From contig NZ_CP119992.1 of assembly GCF_029338575.1 (NCBI RefSeq), positions 806,001 to 870,000 of the forward strand: a stretch of DNA of 64,000 nt, written 5' to 3'. Position 1 is the first letter of the stretch; each line of letters opens with the position of its first letter. Source of the stretch: Halomarina halobia (GTDB lineage Archaea > Halobacteriota > Halobacteria > Halobacteriales > Haloarculaceae). This document shows, piece after piece, positions 51,979-61,382 of this stretch. The notes under the pieces were generated by a model. It ran no database searches. It saw only the letters and a program-made list of their open reading frames with translations, and was not told the origin of the DNA. Both the position numbers and the translations under genes were made by a program.

Positions 51979-52010
51979 CGATCGAATGATCGATCGATCG
52001 AATGATCGAC
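51979..52010. repeat. Two tandem 16-bp GATC-rich repeats
   Basis: CGATCGAATGATCGAT followed directly by CGATCGAATGATCGAC. Each unit is itself partly palindromic and carries several GATC. They sit next to the hairpin at 51940 and about 110-140 bp before moaA. Possible binding array or methylation-dense site. Confidence 0.65.
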
Positions 52011-52088
52011 CGAATGTTACTACGCACGCCGACGTTACCGACGATGTGTAACCACTATCAGTTACGATCGTGCCGGTCGGTCCCACGG

Positions 52089-52096
52089 ATTTAAGC
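52089..52096 (+). promoter_or_regulatory. TATA box of moaA
   Basis: ATTTAAGC, about 27 nt before the ATG at 52119, giving a leaderless moaA mRNA; the palindromes lie upstream of this core promoter. Confidence 0.55.
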
Positions 52097-52118
52097 GTCC
52101 AGCCGGATACCTTCGGAT

Positions 52119-53096
52119 ATGCTCGTAGACGGGTTCGGCCGCGAGGTCACCGGCGTTCGCATCTCGCTCACGGACCGATGTAACTTCGACTGCGTCTACT
52201 GTCACAACGAGGGGCTGGGAGACACGCGCGGACCGATGGAGGCGGGGGACAACGAGATGGGTACGGACGACGTGGTGCGCTTTCTGGAGGTGTGCGAGGA
52301 GTTCGACGTCCGGAAGGCGAAGTTCACCGGCGGCGAGCCGATGCTCCGGGAGGACTTAGAGGAGATCATCGAGCGGACGCCGGACTCGATGGAGACCTCG
52401 CTGACGACGAACGGCACGTTTCTCCCCGAGCGAGCCGAGGCGCTCGCGGCGGCGGGGCTCGACCGGGTGAACGTCTCCCAGGACGCGCTCGATCCGGAGG
52501 CGTTCCGCGAGGTGACCAAGAGCGGGGCGTACGACAGGGTCATCGAGGGGGTGCTGGCGGCGGTCGACGCGGGGTTGACGCCCGTGAAGCTCAACATGGT
52601 CGTCTTCGAGGCGACCGCGGGCTACGTCCCCGAGATGGTCGAGCACGTCGCGGCGAACGACGGCCTCCAGCTGCAGCTCATCGAGTACATGCCCGAACTC
52701 GCGGGGCGGCCCGACTGGGCCATCGACATCGGGCGCGTCCACGACTGGCTCGCCGAGCAGGCCGACCGGATCGAACAGCGCGACATGCACGACCGCAGGC
52801 GGTACTGGATCGACGGGGGGATGGTCGAGGTGGTCGATCCCGTCGGCAACGAGGACTTCTGCGCGAACTGCCACCGCGTGCGCGTGACGCACGAAGGGTA
52901 CCTGAAGGGCTGTCTCAACCGCAACGACGACCTGCGCCCGATGGGCGAGATGACCCGCGAGGAGATCCGCGAGGCGTTCGTCGACGTCGTGCACGACCGG
53001 GTGCCGTACTACGGCGAGTACCTCGTCCGCGGCGACGACGGCGAGTGGGCCATCAACGAGGAGTACCTCGGCGCGCCCGTGTCGTACTCGGATTGA
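52119..53096 (+). CDS. moaA: GTP 3',8-cyclase MoaA
   Basis: Radical SAM enzyme for the first step of molybdopterin synthesis, 325 aa. The radical SAM cluster is bound by Cys 21, 25 and 28 ([10 protein letters not shown]). The second 4Fe-4S cluster, which holds GTP, is bound by Cys 248, 251 and 265 (FCANC ... YLKGCL). SAM-binding [13 protein letters not shown] is near 68-80. Unlike many MoaA proteins, it does not end in the GG motif; it ends [11 protein letters not shown]. It is divergent from the Fe-S carrier gene mrp. Confidence 0.93.
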   Translation: MLVDGFGREVTGVRISLTDRCNFDCVYCHNEGLGDTRGPMEAGDNEMGTDDVVRFLEVCEEFDVRKAKFTGGEPMLREDLEEIIERTPDSMETSLTTNGTFLPERAEALAAAGLDRVNVSQDALDPEAFREVTKSGAYDRVIEGVLAAVDAGLTPVKLNMVVFEATAGYVPEMVEHVAANDGLQLQLIEYMPELAGRPDWAIDIGRVHDWLAEQADRIEQRDMHDRRRYWIDGGMVEVVDPVGNEDFCANCHRVRVTHEGYLKGCLNRNDDLRPMGEMTREEIREAFVDVVHDRVPYYGEYLVRGDDGEWAINEEYLGAPVSYSD

Positions 53097-53160
53097 ACGG
53101 CGCGGAACCGCGCCGACGAGCCGTCTGCGCACGACTCTCAGCCGCTCGTGAATCCGGTGC

Positions 53161-53168
53161 GCTTAAGT
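53161..53168 (+). promoter_or_regulatory. Probable promoter of the tRNA-Ser/ribosomal operon
   Basis: GCTTAAGT, about 88 nt upstream of the tRNA-Ser gene, the best TATA-like element in the 152-bp space after moaA. Transcription from here would run through the tRNA into the ribosomal genes. Confidence 0.45.
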
Positions 53169-53248
53169 AGGGCCACCGGGTTTGATCAGAATGCAATCAG
53201 TGTAGGGAGAGCGGCTCCCGAGTCCGCACAGGGCGCGAGTGTACGCGA

Positions 53249-53333
53249 GTTGTGGTAGCCAAGCCTGGCCCAAGGCGCTGGGTTGCTAACTCAGTGGCGT
53301 CAAGCCTCCGGGGTTCGAATCCCCGCCACAACG
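53249..53333 (+). tRNA. tRNA-Ser (anticodon GCT)
   Basis: Class II tRNA of 85 nt including discriminator. Acceptor GTTGTGG pairs with CCACAAC, discriminator G. The anticodon stem CTGGG/CTCAG holds loop TTGCTAA, anticodon GCT (Ser codons AGC/AGU). A long variable arm (GTGGCGTCAAGCCT region) and the T arm CGGGG-TTCGAAT-CCCCG follow. The 3' CCA is not encoded. It leads the uS13 operon, a known haloarchaeal arrangement. Confidence 0.95.
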
Positions 53334-53356
53334 TTCGACCACCACACCACCACACC

Positions 53357-53851
53357 ATGAGTACGGAACAACCTGAGGGCGAAGGGGAGGACGACATCCG
53401 ATACTTCGTCCGCATCGGACAGACCGACCTCGACGGGACGAAGAGCGTCGAGCGTGCGCTCATCGAGATGAACGGCATCGGTCGACGGACGGCCCGACTC
53501 GTCTGCGAGTCGGCGGGCGTCGATCGGAGAGCGACGTTCGGCCGTCTCGACGACGACGGCGTCGACGCCGTCGTCGAGGCCGTCGAGAACTACGTCGAGG
53601 AAGTGCCCGAGTGGCTCACGAACCACCAGCGCGGCTACTTCTCGGGCGAGACGACACACGAGGTCGGCAACGACCTCTCGATGACCCGTCGGCAGGACGT
53701 CAATCGCATGAAGATGATCAACTCATACAAGGGCGTGCGTCACAAGCGCGGCCAGAAGGTCCGCGGCCAGCGCACGAAGTCCACGGGTCGCACCGAGGGC
53801 ACCGTCGGCGTGAACGTCGAGGCCATCAAGGAGGAGGAGGAGACGGAGTAA
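53357..53851 (+). CDS. rps13: 30S ribosomal protein uS13
   Basis: Small-subunit head protein contacting the P-site tRNA and the 50S bridge, 164 aa. Conserved parts: IRYFVRIGQTDLDGTKSVERALIEMNGIGRRTARL, and the C-terminal basic GVRHKRGQKVRGQRTKSTGRT which enters the decoding region. A short acidic N-terminal extension and a glutamate-rich end are haloarchaeal features. It begins 24 bp after the tRNA-Ser gene and is one base from the uS4 gene. Confidence 0.97.
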   Translation: MSTEQPEGEGEDDIRYFVRIGQTDLDGTKSVERALIEMNGIGRRTARLVCESAGVDRRATFGRLDDDGVDAVVEAVENYVEEVPEWLTNHQRGYFSGETTHEVGNDLSMTRRQDVNRMKMINSYKGVRHKRGQKVRGQRTKSTGRTEGTVGVNVEAIKEEEETE

Positions 53852-53852
53852 G

Positions 53853-54380
53853 ATGGCGCTCGGACAGAACACCAAGCTCTACGAGACGCCGAACCACCCC
53901 TACCAGGGCGAGCGCATCGCCGAGGAGGCCGGTCTCCTCGGTCGCTACGGCCTGAAGAACAAGGAGGAGCTCTGGCGGAGCCAGTCCCAGCTTCGCGACT
54001 ACCGTCGCGAGGCCCGGAGCCTGCTCGGCCGGACGATGGGCGACGTCGAGGCCGCGGGCGAGGAGGCGGGCGAGTTCCTCCAGAGCCTTAAGCGCAAGGG
54101 CATCCTCGACGAGCAGGACGGCCTCGACGCCGTCCTGAGCCTGGACATCACGGACGTGCTCGAACGCCGTCTCCAGACGGTCGCGTACCGCAAGGGGATG
54201 GGGAGCACGCCCAAGCAGGCGCGGCAGTTCATCGTCCACGGACACGTCACCGTGGGCGACCACCGCGTCACCACCCCGTCGTACACGGTCCTCGTCGAGG
54301 AGGAGGACAGCATCGAGTTCGACGAGACGAGCCCGCTGGCGGACGACCTGCACCCCGCCCGGGCGGAGGGTCAGGAGTAA
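53853..54380 (+). CDS. rps4: 30S ribosomal protein uS4
   Basis: Primary 16S rRNA-binding assembly protein, 175 aa. LYETPNHPYQGERIAEEAGLLGRYGLKNKEELWRSQSQLRDYRREAR is the archaeal N-terminus, and the S4 RNA-binding domain is LERRLQTVAYRKGMGSTPKQARQFIVHGHVTVGDHRVTTPSYTV at about 103-150. An acidic tail follows. Its stop codon is directly followed by the uS11 start. Confidence 0.97.
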   Translation: MALGQNTKLYETPNHPYQGERIAEEAGLLGRYGLKNKEELWRSQSQLRDYRREARSLLGRTMGDVEAAGEEAGEFLQSLKRKGILDEQDGLDAVLSLDITDVLERRLQTVAYRKGMGSTPKQARQFIVHGHVTVGDHRVTTPSYTVLVEEEDSIEFDETSPLADDLHPARAEGQE

Positions 54381-54770
54381 ATGAGTCAGGAATCCGACGA
54401 GCGGTGGGCCATCGCTCACGTACACGCATCGTTCAACAACACCATCATCACCGTCACGGACGAGACGGGCGCGGAGACGCTCGCCAAGTCCTCCGGCGGT
54501 TCGGTGGTGAAGCAGAACCGCGACGAGGCGTCGCCGTACGCCGCCATGCAGATGGCCGAGCGCGTCGCCGAGGATGTCCTGGCGCAGGGGATCTCCGGCG
54601 TCCACGTCCGCGTCCGCGGTCCCGGCGGCAACCTGCAGAAGAACCCCGGCCCGGGCGCGCAGGCGACGATCCGCGCGCTCGCGCGCGCCGGGCTGGAGAT
54701 CGGCCGCATCGAGGACGTCACGCCCATCCCGCACGACGGAACGCGCCCGCCGAAGAACAGCGGGTTCTAA
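54381..54770 (+). CDS. rps11: 30S ribosomal protein uS11
   Basis: Platform protein of the small subunit near the E site, 129 aa. [37 protein letters not shown], then [55 protein letters not shown], all standard. Start ATG abuts the uS4 stop codon; the next gene (rpoD) starts 4 bp after its stop. Confidence 0.97.
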   Translation: MSQESDERWAIAHVHASFNNTIITVTDETGAETLAKSSGGSVVKQNRDEASPYAAMQMAERVAEDVLAQGISGVHVRVRGPGGNLQKNPGPGAQATIRALARAGLEIGRIEDVTPIPHDGTRPPKNSGF

Positions 54771-54774
54771 CATC

Positions 54775-55518
54775 ATGAGCGACTTCGACGTGGAGTTCAT
54801 CGACCGGGACGAGCGCGAGGCGCGGTTCGTCGTGCGCGGGCTGACCCCCGCGTTCGCCAACGGCATCCGCCGGGCGATGCTCGCCGACGTGCCCACGATG
54901 TCGATCGACACCGTGCGCGTCATCGAGAACTCGTCGGTGATGTTCGACGAGATGATCGGCCTGCGGCTGGGGCTCGTCCCCCTGACGACGACGCCGGGCG
55001 AATACGAACTCGGCGACACGGTGACGCTGGCGCTCGACGTCGAGGGGCCGGCGACCGCCTACTCGGGCGACCTCGTCTCGAGCGACGGCCTGGTGCAACC
55101 CGCAGACGGGAACGTTCCCATCATCGAACTGAAGGAGAACCAGCGCCTCGAGATCGAGGCCGAGGCCACGCTCGACCGCGGCAAGGAACACGCGAAGTTC
55201 CAGGGCGGCGTCGCCATCGGTTACCGTCACCTCCAGCGGGTCGAGGTCGTCGGCGACCGCGCCGAGTTCGCCGACGACGAGCCGCAGATCGTCCGCGGCG
55301 TCATCGAGGAGGGCGGCGAACTCGTCCCGGCCGAGACGTTCGACAACGACCTCCGCAACCGTTACCCCGGCGAGGAGGTCGAGGTGCACGACGTGCCCAA
55401 CGCGTTCGTGTTCCACGTCGAGACCGACGGCTCGATGAGCGTCGAGGAACTGGTCCTCGCGGCCGTCGACTCGCTGTACGACCGGGCCGACGAACTCGAG
55501 CGGGCAGTCCAGCTGTAG
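54775..55518 (+). CDS. rpoD: RNA polymerase subunit D (Rpo3)
   Basis: Assembly-platform subunit of archaeal RNA polymerase (alpha/Rpb3 homologue), 247 aa. [48 protein letters not shown] is the dimerisation domain. The domain that in many archaea holds an Fe-S cluster contains no Cys at all here, so this subunit has no cluster, as in some other haloarchaea. It belongs to the uS13-uS4-uS11-RpoD group. Confidence 0.96.
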   Translation: MSDFDVEFIDRDEREARFVVRGLTPAFANGIRRAMLADVPTMSIDTVRVIENSSVMFDEMIGLRLGLVPLTTTPGEYELGDTVTLALDVEGPATAYSGDLVSSDGLVQPADGNVPIIELKENQRLEIEAEATLDRGKEHAKFQGGVAIGYRHLQRVEVVGDRAEFADDEPQIVRGVIEEGGELVPAETFDNDLRNRYPGEEVEVHDVPNAFVFHVETDGSMSVEELVLAAVDSLYDRADELERAVQL

Positions 55519-55648
55519 TACAGCCACGAGAGCGACAGACGAACACGGACACACCACACCATGACCCCCACACACACCGCGACTCGCCGCCGGCGTCAGC
55601 GAGGCATCGAAACTGGTATGTGGGGCGTCGAGGTAGATACAATCGCGA

Positions 55649-55733
55649 GCAGGGATAGCCAAGTCTGGCCAACGGCGCAGCGTTCAGGGCGCTGTCCTGT
55701 AGAGGTCCGCAGGTTCAAATCCTGCTCCCTGCA
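55649..55733 (+). tRNA. tRNA-Leu (anticodon CAG)
   Basis: Class II tRNA of 85 nt including discriminator A. Acceptor GCAGGGA pairs with TCCCTGC. The anticodon stem CAGCG/CGCTG holds loop TTCAGGG, anticodon CAG (Leu codon CUG). A long variable arm and T arm GCAGG-TTCAAAT-CCTGC follow. No CCA encoded. It sits between rpoD and the eL18 gene and is probably cut out of the same transcript. Confidence 0.95.
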
Positions 55734-55754
55734 CTTCTCTCAGGTGTCACAATA

Positions 55755-56102
55755 ATGAACAAGACGAACCCGAGACTCCAGAGTCTCATCGCCGACTGTA
55801 AGGCCGCCGCGCGCAGCGGGGCGGCCGTGTGGGGCGACGTCGCCGAGCGGCTCGAGAAGCCCCGGCGCACGCACGCGGAGGTCAACCTCGGGCGTATCGA
55901 GCGGTACGCCAAGGAGGACGAGACCGTCATCGTCCCCGGTAAGGTCCTCGGCAGCGGCGCACTCCGCAAGGAAGTGACCGTCGCCGCCGTCGACTTCTCC
56001 GGGACGGCCCGCACGAAGATCGGTCAGGTCGGTGAGGCGATCGACCTCGAACAGGCACTCGAACAGAACCCCGACGGCTCGAACGTACGGGTGATCCGAT
56101 GA
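55755..56102 (+). CDS. rpl18e: 50S ribosomal protein eL18
   Basis: Archaeal/eukaryal large-subunit protein, 115 aa: [69 protein letters not shown]. It begins the second half of the cluster right after tRNA-Leu. Its stop overlaps the start of the uL13 gene by 4 bp (ATGA). Confidence 0.96.
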   Translation: MNKTNPRLQSLIADCKAAARSGAAVWGDVAERLEKPRRTHAEVNLGRIERYAKEDETVIVPGKVLGSGALRKEVTVAAVDFSGTARTKIGQVGEAIDLEQALEQNPDGSNVRVIR

Positions 56103-56536
56103 GCGTCGCCGAGTTCGACGCAGACGTCGTCGTCGACGCCCGGGACTGCATCCTCGGCCGCGTCGCGAGCAACGTCGCCCAGCGCGCGCTCGACGGTGAG
56201 CGCGTCGCCGTCGTGAACGCCGAGAGCGCGGTCATCACGGGCAACGAGAACGACGTGATGGCGGTCTACCGCAAGCGCGCCGAGGTCGGTTCCGATCAGG
56301 GGCCGTACTACCCGAAGCGCCCCGACCGCATCCTCAAGCGTTCGATCCGCGGGATGCTCCCCTACAAGACCCCGCGCGGTCGCGAGGCCCTCGAGAACGT
56401 CCGCGTCTACGTCGGCAACCCGCTCGACGAGGAGGGCGAGGTGCTCGAGGACACCTCCCTCGACCGGCTATCGAACATCAAATTCGTCTCGCTGGGCGAG
56501 ATCAGCGAACAACTGGGGGCGAACGTTACATGGTAA
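56099..56536 (+). CDS. rpl13: 50S ribosomal protein uL13
   Basis: Early-assembly large-subunit protein, 145 aa: [43 protein letters not shown], then [22 protein letters not shown]. Overlaps eL18 upstream by 4 bp and the uS9 gene downstream by 7 bp, so the three are likely translated as a coupled unit. Confidence 0.96.
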   Translation: MSVAEFDADVVVDARDCILGRVASNVAQRALDGERVAVVNAESAVITGNENDVMAVYRKRAEVGSDQGPYYPKRPDRILKRSIRGMLPYKTPRGREALENVRVYVGNPLDEEGEVLEDTSLDRLSNIKFVSLGEISEQLGANVTW

Positions 56537-56928
56537 CTAACACCAGCGGCAAGAAGAAGACGGCGGTCGCCCGCGCCACGGTCCGGGAGGGCCAGGGTCG
56601 GGTGCGAATCAACGCACGGCCGGTCGAGCTCGTCGAGCCCGAGATGGCCCGCCTGAAGATGCTGGAACCGTTCCGCATCGCGAGCGAGGACCTCCGCGAG
56701 GGCGTCGACGTCGAGGTACACGTCTCCGGCGGCGGCATCACTGGACAGGCCGACGCCGTCCGCACGGCCATCGCCCGCGGACTCGTCGAGCACACGAACG
56801 ACGCCGAACTGCGCGACGCCTACATGAACTTCGACCGCTCGCTGCTGGTGAACGACGTGCGCCAGTCCGAATCCAAGAAGTGGGGCGGTCCCGGCGCTCG
56901 CGCGCGCTACCAGAAGTCCTACCGCTGA
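56530..56928 (+). CDS. rps9: 30S ribosomal protein uS9
   Basis: Protein whose basic C-terminal tail touches the P-site tRNA, 132 aa: [46 protein letters not shown]..., ending in [14 protein letters not shown], the conserved tail with its terminal Arg. Start lies within the uL13 gene. Confidence 0.96.
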   Translation: MVTNTSGKKKTAVARATVREGQGRVRINARPVELVEPEMARLKMLEPFRIASEDLREGVDVEVHVSGGGITGQADAVRTAIARGLVEHTNDAELRDAYMNFDRSLLVNDVRQSESKKWGGPGARARYQKSYR

Positions 56929-56940
56929 GGTGATCCACTC

Positions 56941-57132
56941 ATGATGATACCCGTCCGGTGTTTCACGTGTGGTACCGTCGTCGGCGAGTACTGGGACGAG
57001 TACCGACGCCGCACCGAGGAGGGTGAGTCCCCGTCGGACGTGCTCGACGACCTCGGCATCGAGCGGGCGTGCTGCCGGCGGATGCTCGTCTCGCACAAGG
57101 ACCTCGTCGACATCGTCTCTCCGTACCAGTGA
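56941..57132 (+). CDS. rpoN: RNA polymerase subunit N (Rpo10)
   Basis: Zinc-binding small subunit (Rpb10 homologue), 63 aa: [21 protein letters not shown] with Cys 7/Cys 10 and the CC pair (ACCRRM) closing the zinc site. Either of two adjacent ATGs may be used. The stop overlaps the rpoK start (TGATG). Confidence 0.96.
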   Translation: MMIPVRCFTCGTVVGEYWDEYRRRTEEGESPSDVLDDLGIERACCRRMLVSHKDLVDIVSPYQ

Positions 57133-57317
57133 TGGCCCAACAACACCACAACCGCTACGAGAAGGCTCGCATCATCGGCGCGCGAGCGCTGCAGGTCTCC
57201 TACGGCGCTCCGGTGCTGGTGGAGACGGAGCAGACCGAACCCATCCTCATCGCCGCCGAGGAGTACGACGCGGGGGTCCTGCCCTTCACCGTCCACCGGG
57301 GGGAGGGAGCAACGTGA
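57132..57317 (+). CDS. rpoK: RNA polymerase subunit K (Rpo6)
   Basis: Rpb6/omega homologue, 61 aa: [25 protein letters not shown], then [22 protein letters not shown], the diagnostic tail. Start overlaps the rpoN stop; its own stop overlaps the GTG of the enolase gene (GTGA). Confidence 0.95.
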   Translation: MAQQHHNRYEKARIIGARALQVSYGAPVLVETEQTEPILIAAEEYDAGVLPFTVHRGEGAT

Positions 57318-58561
57318 CGCTCATCACCGAGATCCGCCTGCGGCGGATCCTCGACTCCCGCGGCAACCCGACCGTCGAGGCCGAGGTCCGAACCGAGAGC
57401 GGCGGGTTCGGACGCGGTGCCGCCCCGAGCGGCGCATCGACGGGCGAGTACGAGGCGATCGAACTCCCCGCCGAGGAGGCCATCGCCAGGGCGCGCGAAC
57501 TCGCGGTCCCTCGGCTCGAGGGACAGGTGTACGCGGGCGATCAGCGGTCGGTCGACCGGGTGCTCCGAGAGGCGGACGGGACGGAGAACTTCGGCGAGAT
57601 CGGCGCGAACAGCGCCGTCGCGATCAGCATGGCCGCCGCGAAGGCCGGGGCGGACATGCTCGGCGCGCCGCTCTACCAGCACCTCGGGGGCGCGTTCCGC
57701 GGGAACGAGTTCCCGACGCCGCTCGGCAACGTCATCGGCGGCGGCGAGCACGCCGCGGACGCGACGGACATCCAGGAGTTCCTCGCCGCGCCGGTCGGCG
57801 CGCCGAGCGTCGCCGACGCCGTCTTCGCCAACGCTGCCGTCCACGGCGAGGTCAGCGACGTCCTCGCCGATCGCGGCGTTCCCGCGGCGAAGGGCGACGA
57901 GGGCGCGTGGGCTCCCGCCATCGACGACGCCGAGGCGTTCGAGGTGGTCGCCGAGGCCGTCTCGACCGTCGAGGACGAGGTCGGCTTCGAGATCGGCATC
58001 GGGCTGGACGTGGCCGCCTCCGAGCTGTTCGACGGCGACGCGTACCGGTACGCCGACGCCGAGCGCACGCCCGACGAACAGATCGACTACGTCGCCGACC
58101 TGATCGACGAGTACGACCTCGTCTACGTCGAGGACCCCCTCGACGAGGACGACTTCGACGGCTTCGCCGCCCTCACCGACCGGGTGGGCAGCGAGGCGCA
58201 CAGCGCCTCGGGACGTTCGAGCGGGCAGCGCCCGCGAGGAGACCGGACGCTGATCTGCGGCGACGACCTGTTTGTCACCAACGTGGAGCGGCTCGCGACG
58301 GGGATAGAGCGCGGGGCGGCGAACAGCGTCCTGGTGAAACCGAACCAGATCGGGACGCTGACCGACGCCTTCGACGCCATCGAACTCGCGGTGGAGAACG
58401 GCTACGCGCCGGTGATCTCCCACCGTAGCGGCGAGACCGAGGACACGACGATCGCACACCTGGCCGTGGCGACCGCTGCCCCCTACATCAAGACGGGGGC
58501 GGTCGGCGGCGAGCGAACCGCGAAACTCAACGAACTCATTCGAATCGAGGAAAACGCATGA
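57314..58561 (+). CDS. eno: Enolase with an in-frame palindromic insertion
   Basis: Glycolytic enzyme converting 2-phosphoglycerate to phosphoenolpyruvate, 415 aa from a GTG overlapping the rpoK stop. [42 protein letters not shown], the metal ligand in [31 protein letters not shown] and the catalytic [10 protein letters not shown] are all present. Between LTDRVG and TLICGDD lie about 18 extra residues ([19 protein letters not shown]-like), hydrophilic and Ser/Arg-rich, in a surface loop next to an active-site strand. The extra DNA is made of two perfect hairpins. Activity is probably kept since all catalytic residues remain. Confidence 0.94.
   Translation: MTLITEIRLRRILDSRGNPTVEAEVRTESGGFGRGAAPSGASTGEYEAIELPAEEAIARARELAVPRLEGQVYAGDQRSVDRVLREADGTENFGEIGANSAVAISMAAAKAGADMLGAPLYQHLGGAFRGNEFPTPLGNVIGGGEHAADATDIQEFLAAPVGAPSVADAVFANAAVHGEVSDVLADRGVPAAKGDEGAWAPAIDDAEAFEVVAEAVSTVEDEVGFEIGIGLDVAASELFDGDAYRYADAERTPDEQIDYVADLIDEYDLVYVEDPLDEDDFDGFAALTDRVGSEAHSASGRSSGQRPRGDRTLICGDDLFVTNVERLATGIERGAANSVLVKPNQIGTLTDAFDAIELAVENGYAPVISHRSGETEDTTIAHLAVATAAPYIKTGAVGGERTAKLNELIRIEENA
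58190..58245 (+). repeat. In-frame palindromic insertion inside enolase
   Basis: Contains hairpin CGAGGCGC-ACA-GCGCCTCG (58192-58210) and hairpin GCGGGC-AGC-GCCCGC (58221-58235), separated by about 10 bp. Length and composition keep the reading frame and encode only hydrophilic residues. It resembles in-frame palindromic elements known elsewhere, for example in Rickettsia. Confidence 0.6.
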
Positions 58562-59367
58562 GCGACAACGAAGAAGGGCTCGAGGAGCTCGCCGAGGAGG
58601 AGGCCGCCGAGGAGGAGGCCGCCGAGGCCGAGGTCCGAGACGAGTCTACCGAAGCAGAGACGCCCGCCGCCGACGAGGCGGCCGAACCGGAAACCGAGGA
58701 CGCGACGGAGTCGAACCCCGACCCCGAACCGGAGGAGGAGGAGGAGTCGGGACCCACCTTCGACGAGGACGTCATGCCCGACGAGGAGGCGGACCTGCTC
58801 ATCCCGGTGGAGGACTACCTCGCGGCCGGCGTCCACATCGGGACCCAGCAGAAGACCAAGGACATGGAGCGGTTCATCCACCGCGTCCGCACCGACGGGC
58901 TGTACGTGCTCGACGTGAGCCGAACCGACGAGCGCATCCGCACGGCGGCGAAGTTCCTCGCGAACTACCAGCCAGAGCAGATCCTCGTCGCCTCCTCGCG
59001 CCAGTACGGCCGCTATCCGGCGGAGAAGTTCGCCGACGCCGTCGGCGCGCGCGCGCGCACCGGGCGGTTCATCCCCGGCACGCTGACGAACCCGCAGTAC
59101 GCGGGCTACATCGAACCCGACGTGGTGGTCGTCACCGACCCCATCGGCGACAGTCAGGCCGTGAAGGAGGCGATCACCGTCGGCATCCCCGTCGTGGCGA
59201 TGTGCGACTCGAACAACCAGACGAGCAACGTCGACCTCGTCGTCCCGACGAACAACAAGGGGCGCAAGGCGCTGTCGGTCGTCTACTGGCTGCTCGCGAA
59301 CGAGACGCTGGACAACCGCGGTGCCGAGCCGTCCTACGCGCTCGATGACTTCGAGACCGAGATCTGA
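58558..59367 (+). CDS. rps2: 30S ribosomal protein uS2
   Basis: Small-subunit protein of 269 aa, overlapping the enolase stop by 4 bp (ATGA). The first 75 residues are an extremely acidic Glu/Ala-rich extension typical of haloarchaea. Then [57 protein letters not shown] and the usual core up to [11 protein letters not shown]. End of the ribosomal/polymerase/enolase transcript. Confidence 0.96.
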   Translation: MSDNEEGLEELAEEEAAEEEAAEAEVRDESTEAETPAADEAAEPETEDATESNPDPEPEEEEESGPTFDEDVMPDEEADLLIPVEDYLAAGVHIGTQQKTKDMERFIHRVRTDGLYVLDVSRTDERIRTAAKFLANYQPEQILVASSRQYGRYPAEKFADAVGARARTGRFIPGTLTNPQYAGYIEPDVVVVTDPIGDSQAVKEAITVGIPVVAMCDSNNQTSNVDLVVPTNNKGRKALSVVYWLLANETLDNRGAEPSYALDDFETEI

Positions 59368-59496
59368 GGGGGCCCGTCTCCCCGTTCTCCGACGAGCGGC
59401 ACCGTCGCCGTGAGCATCGGTATCGTACCGTCGAAATCGACGCCGTCGAGCGGTCGCGCCGGGCGGGTCGTCCGCCGGGCGGAACCGTTCGGATAC

Positions 59497-59504
59497 TCTT
59501 AAAC
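59497..59504 (+). promoter_or_regulatory. TATA-like box of the mevalonate kinase gene
   Basis: TCTTAAAC, centred 28 nt before the ATG at 59528; leaderless geometry, start of the isoprenoid/RNase J unit. Confidence 0.5.
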
Positions 59505-59527
59505 GGGCGGTCCGGCTACCACCGGGT

Positions 59528-60517
59528 ATGACCGTTTCGAGCGCGCCGGGCAAACTGTACCTCTTCGGCGAGCACGCGGTCGTCTACGGCGAACCGGCGG
59601 TCGGATGTGCTATCGACCGTCGTGCGCGGGTGACCGTCGAACGCCGGGACGACGACCGCCTCCAGGTGGAGGCCCGCGACCTGACTCTCGACGGGTTCAC
59701 CGTCGAGTACAGCGGCGGCGCGAACGACCAGTTGGACGTGAACGTCCCCACGCCGCTCGTGGAGGCGGCGATGGGCTACGTCGACGGGGCCGTCGAGCAG
59801 GCCCGCGAGGCCGCCGGCGCGCCGGACGCCGGCCTCGACCTGATCGTCGAGAGCGAGATCCCGCTGGGGGCGGGGTTGAGTTCGTCGGCGGCCGTCATCG
59901 TCGCGACGATCGACGCCGCGGCCCGCGAACTCGGCGTCGACCTCCCGGCCGAGGAGATCGCCGACCGCGCGTACAGGGTCGAACACGGGGTACAGGACGG
60001 CCAGGCGTCCCGCACCGACACGTTCTGCTCGACGGTGGGCGGAGCCGTCCGGGTCGAGGGCGACGACTGCGAGCGTATCGATGACATCCCGGACCTGCCG
60101 CTCGTCGTCGGCTACGACGGCGGCGCGGGCGACACCGGCGAACTCGTCGCCGGGGTGCGCGCGCTCCGCGAGGAGTACGACTTCGCCGCCGACACGGTCG
60201 GGGCGATCGGCGACGTCGTCCGCCGGGGCGAGCGCGCGCTGGCCGAGGACGACGTCGAGGAGATCGGCCGCCTGATGGACTTCAACCACGGCCTGCTCTC
60301 GGCGATCGGGGTCTCCTCGCGCTCGCTCGACGCGATGGTGTGGGCCGCGCGCGAGGCGGACGCCCTCGGGGCGAAGCTGACCGGCGCGGGCGGCGGCGGG
60401 TGCATCGTCGCGCTCGACGAGACGCCCGGCGCGCAGACCGCGCTGCGGTACACGCCCGGCTGCGAGGACGCCTTCCGGGCGGGACTCGACCGCGACGGGG
60501 TGCGCGCCGAGGGATGA
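59528..60517 (+). CDS. mvk: Mevalonate kinase
   Basis: GHMP kinase that phosphorylates mevalonate on the way to archaeal lipid isoprenoids, 329 aa. SAPGKLYLFGEHAVVYGEPAVG is the hallmark N-terminus, PLGAGLSSSAAVIVATIDAA the ATP loop near 115-135, and AKLTGAGGGGCIVAL the C-terminal GHMP motif. Asp in QDGQASRTDTFCSTVGG takes part in catalysis. Its stop overlaps the next gene's ATG. Confidence 0.94.
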   Translation: MTVSSAPGKLYLFGEHAVVYGEPAVGCAIDRRARVTVERRDDDRLQVEARDLTLDGFTVEYSGGANDQLDVNVPTPLVEAAMGYVDGAVEQAREAAGAPDAGLDLIVESEIPLGAGLSSSAAVIVATIDAAARELGVDLPAEEIADRAYRVEHGVQDGQASRTDTFCSTVGGAVRVEGDDCERIDDIPDLPLVVGYDGGAGDTGELVAGVRALREEYDFAADTVGAIGDVVRRGERALAEDDVEEIGRLMDFNHGLLSAIGVSSRSLDAMVWAAREADALGAKLTGAGGGGCIVALDETPGAQTALRYTPGCEDAFRAGLDRDGVRAEG

Positions 60518-61248
60518 CCACGATTCTGAAACTCGGCGGGAGCGTCATCACCGACAAGGACTCGCCGGAGACGGTCGACGAGGCGGCCCTCGACCGGATC
60601 GCGGCCACCGTCGCGGCGGCGGCCGACGACGACCTCGTGCTGGTCCACGGCGGCGGGTCGTTCGGCCATCACCACGCGAACGAGTACGGCGTCAGCCGGA
60701 CGCGGGGCACCCACGACTACGAGGGCGTGGTCGCGATCCACGCCGCGATGAAGCGACTCAACGACGCGGTCCTCGACGCGTTCCACGCCGCGGACGTGCC
60801 CGCCGTCCCCGTCCACCCGTTCTCGGCGGGCTTTCGCAACGCGGTGAGCGACCTCGTCCTCCCGACCGGACAGGTCCGGGTGCTCGTCCGGGAGGGGTTC
60901 GTCCCGGTCGTCCACGGCGACGTCATCGCCCACGAGGGGAGGGGCGCGACCGTCGTCAGCGGCGACGAACTGGTGGTCGAACTCGCCGACCACCTCGACG
61001 CCGACCGCGTCGGCCTCTGTTCGGCGGTCCCGGGCGTCTACGACGAGGACGGCGAGGTGATCGAGCGCATCGAATCGATCGAGGCGGTCGAGGCCGCGGT
61101 CGGCGGCAGCGAGTCGACCGACGTCACCGGCGGGATGGCCGCAAAGGTGCGCGAACTGCTCTCGCTCTCGGTCCCCGCGTTCGTCTTCGAACTCGACGAC
61201 GCCGAGACCTTCCTCGCGGGCGGGAGTCCGGGGACGCGCATCGGGTGA
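60514..61248 (+). CDS. ipk: Isopentenyl phosphate kinase
   Basis: Amino-acid-kinase-fold enzyme that makes isopentenyl diphosphate in the archaeal mevalonate route, 244 aa. TTILKLGGSVITDKDSPETV at the start, LVLVHGGGSFGHHHANEYGV with the substrate-positioning His near 52-53, then VHGDVIAHEGRGATVVSGDELVVELADHL and DVTGGMAAKVRELLSL. Overlaps the mevalonate kinase stop (ATGA), so both pathway enzymes are coupled. Confidence 0.93.
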   Translation: MTTILKLGGSVITDKDSPETVDEAALDRIAATVAAAADDDLVLVHGGGSFGHHHANEYGVSRTRGTHDYEGVVAIHAAMKRLNDAVLDAFHAADVPAVPVHPFSAGFRNAVSDLVLPTGQVRVLVREGFVPVVHGDVIAHEGRGATVVSGDELVVELADHLDADRVGLCSAVPGVYDEDGEVIERIESIEAVEAAVGGSESTDVTGGMAAKVRELLSLSVPAFVFELDDAETFLAGGSPGTRIG

Positions 61249-61340
61249 CCGCGACGGCGGCCCGGTCGCCGTCACTGCTTCGCCGAACTCGGGTTTCTGA
61301 CCTCGCTACCGGGTCGCATTACGCGGAGCAAGCCACGTAG

Positions 61341-61347
61341 TTTTTAA
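61341..61347 (+). promoter_or_regulatory. TATA-like box far upstream of the RNase J gene
   Basis: TTTTTAA at 61341, about 195 nt before the RNase J ATG. No better box was found nearer the gene, so a leader of roughly 170 nt is implied. Confidence 0.4.
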
Positions 61348-61382
61348 CACCGCGGCCTGTAGGGGACAGTAACCGAGCATAC

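Noticed and set aside
51979-52010. CRISPR-like array
   Set aside because: Only two adjacent 16-bp units without spacers and no cas genes anywhere in the window.
53249-59367. tRNA genes inside the ribosomal cluster as a novel arrangement
   Set aside because: tRNA-Ser and tRNA-Leu at these positions are a known feature of haloarchaeal ribosomal operons.
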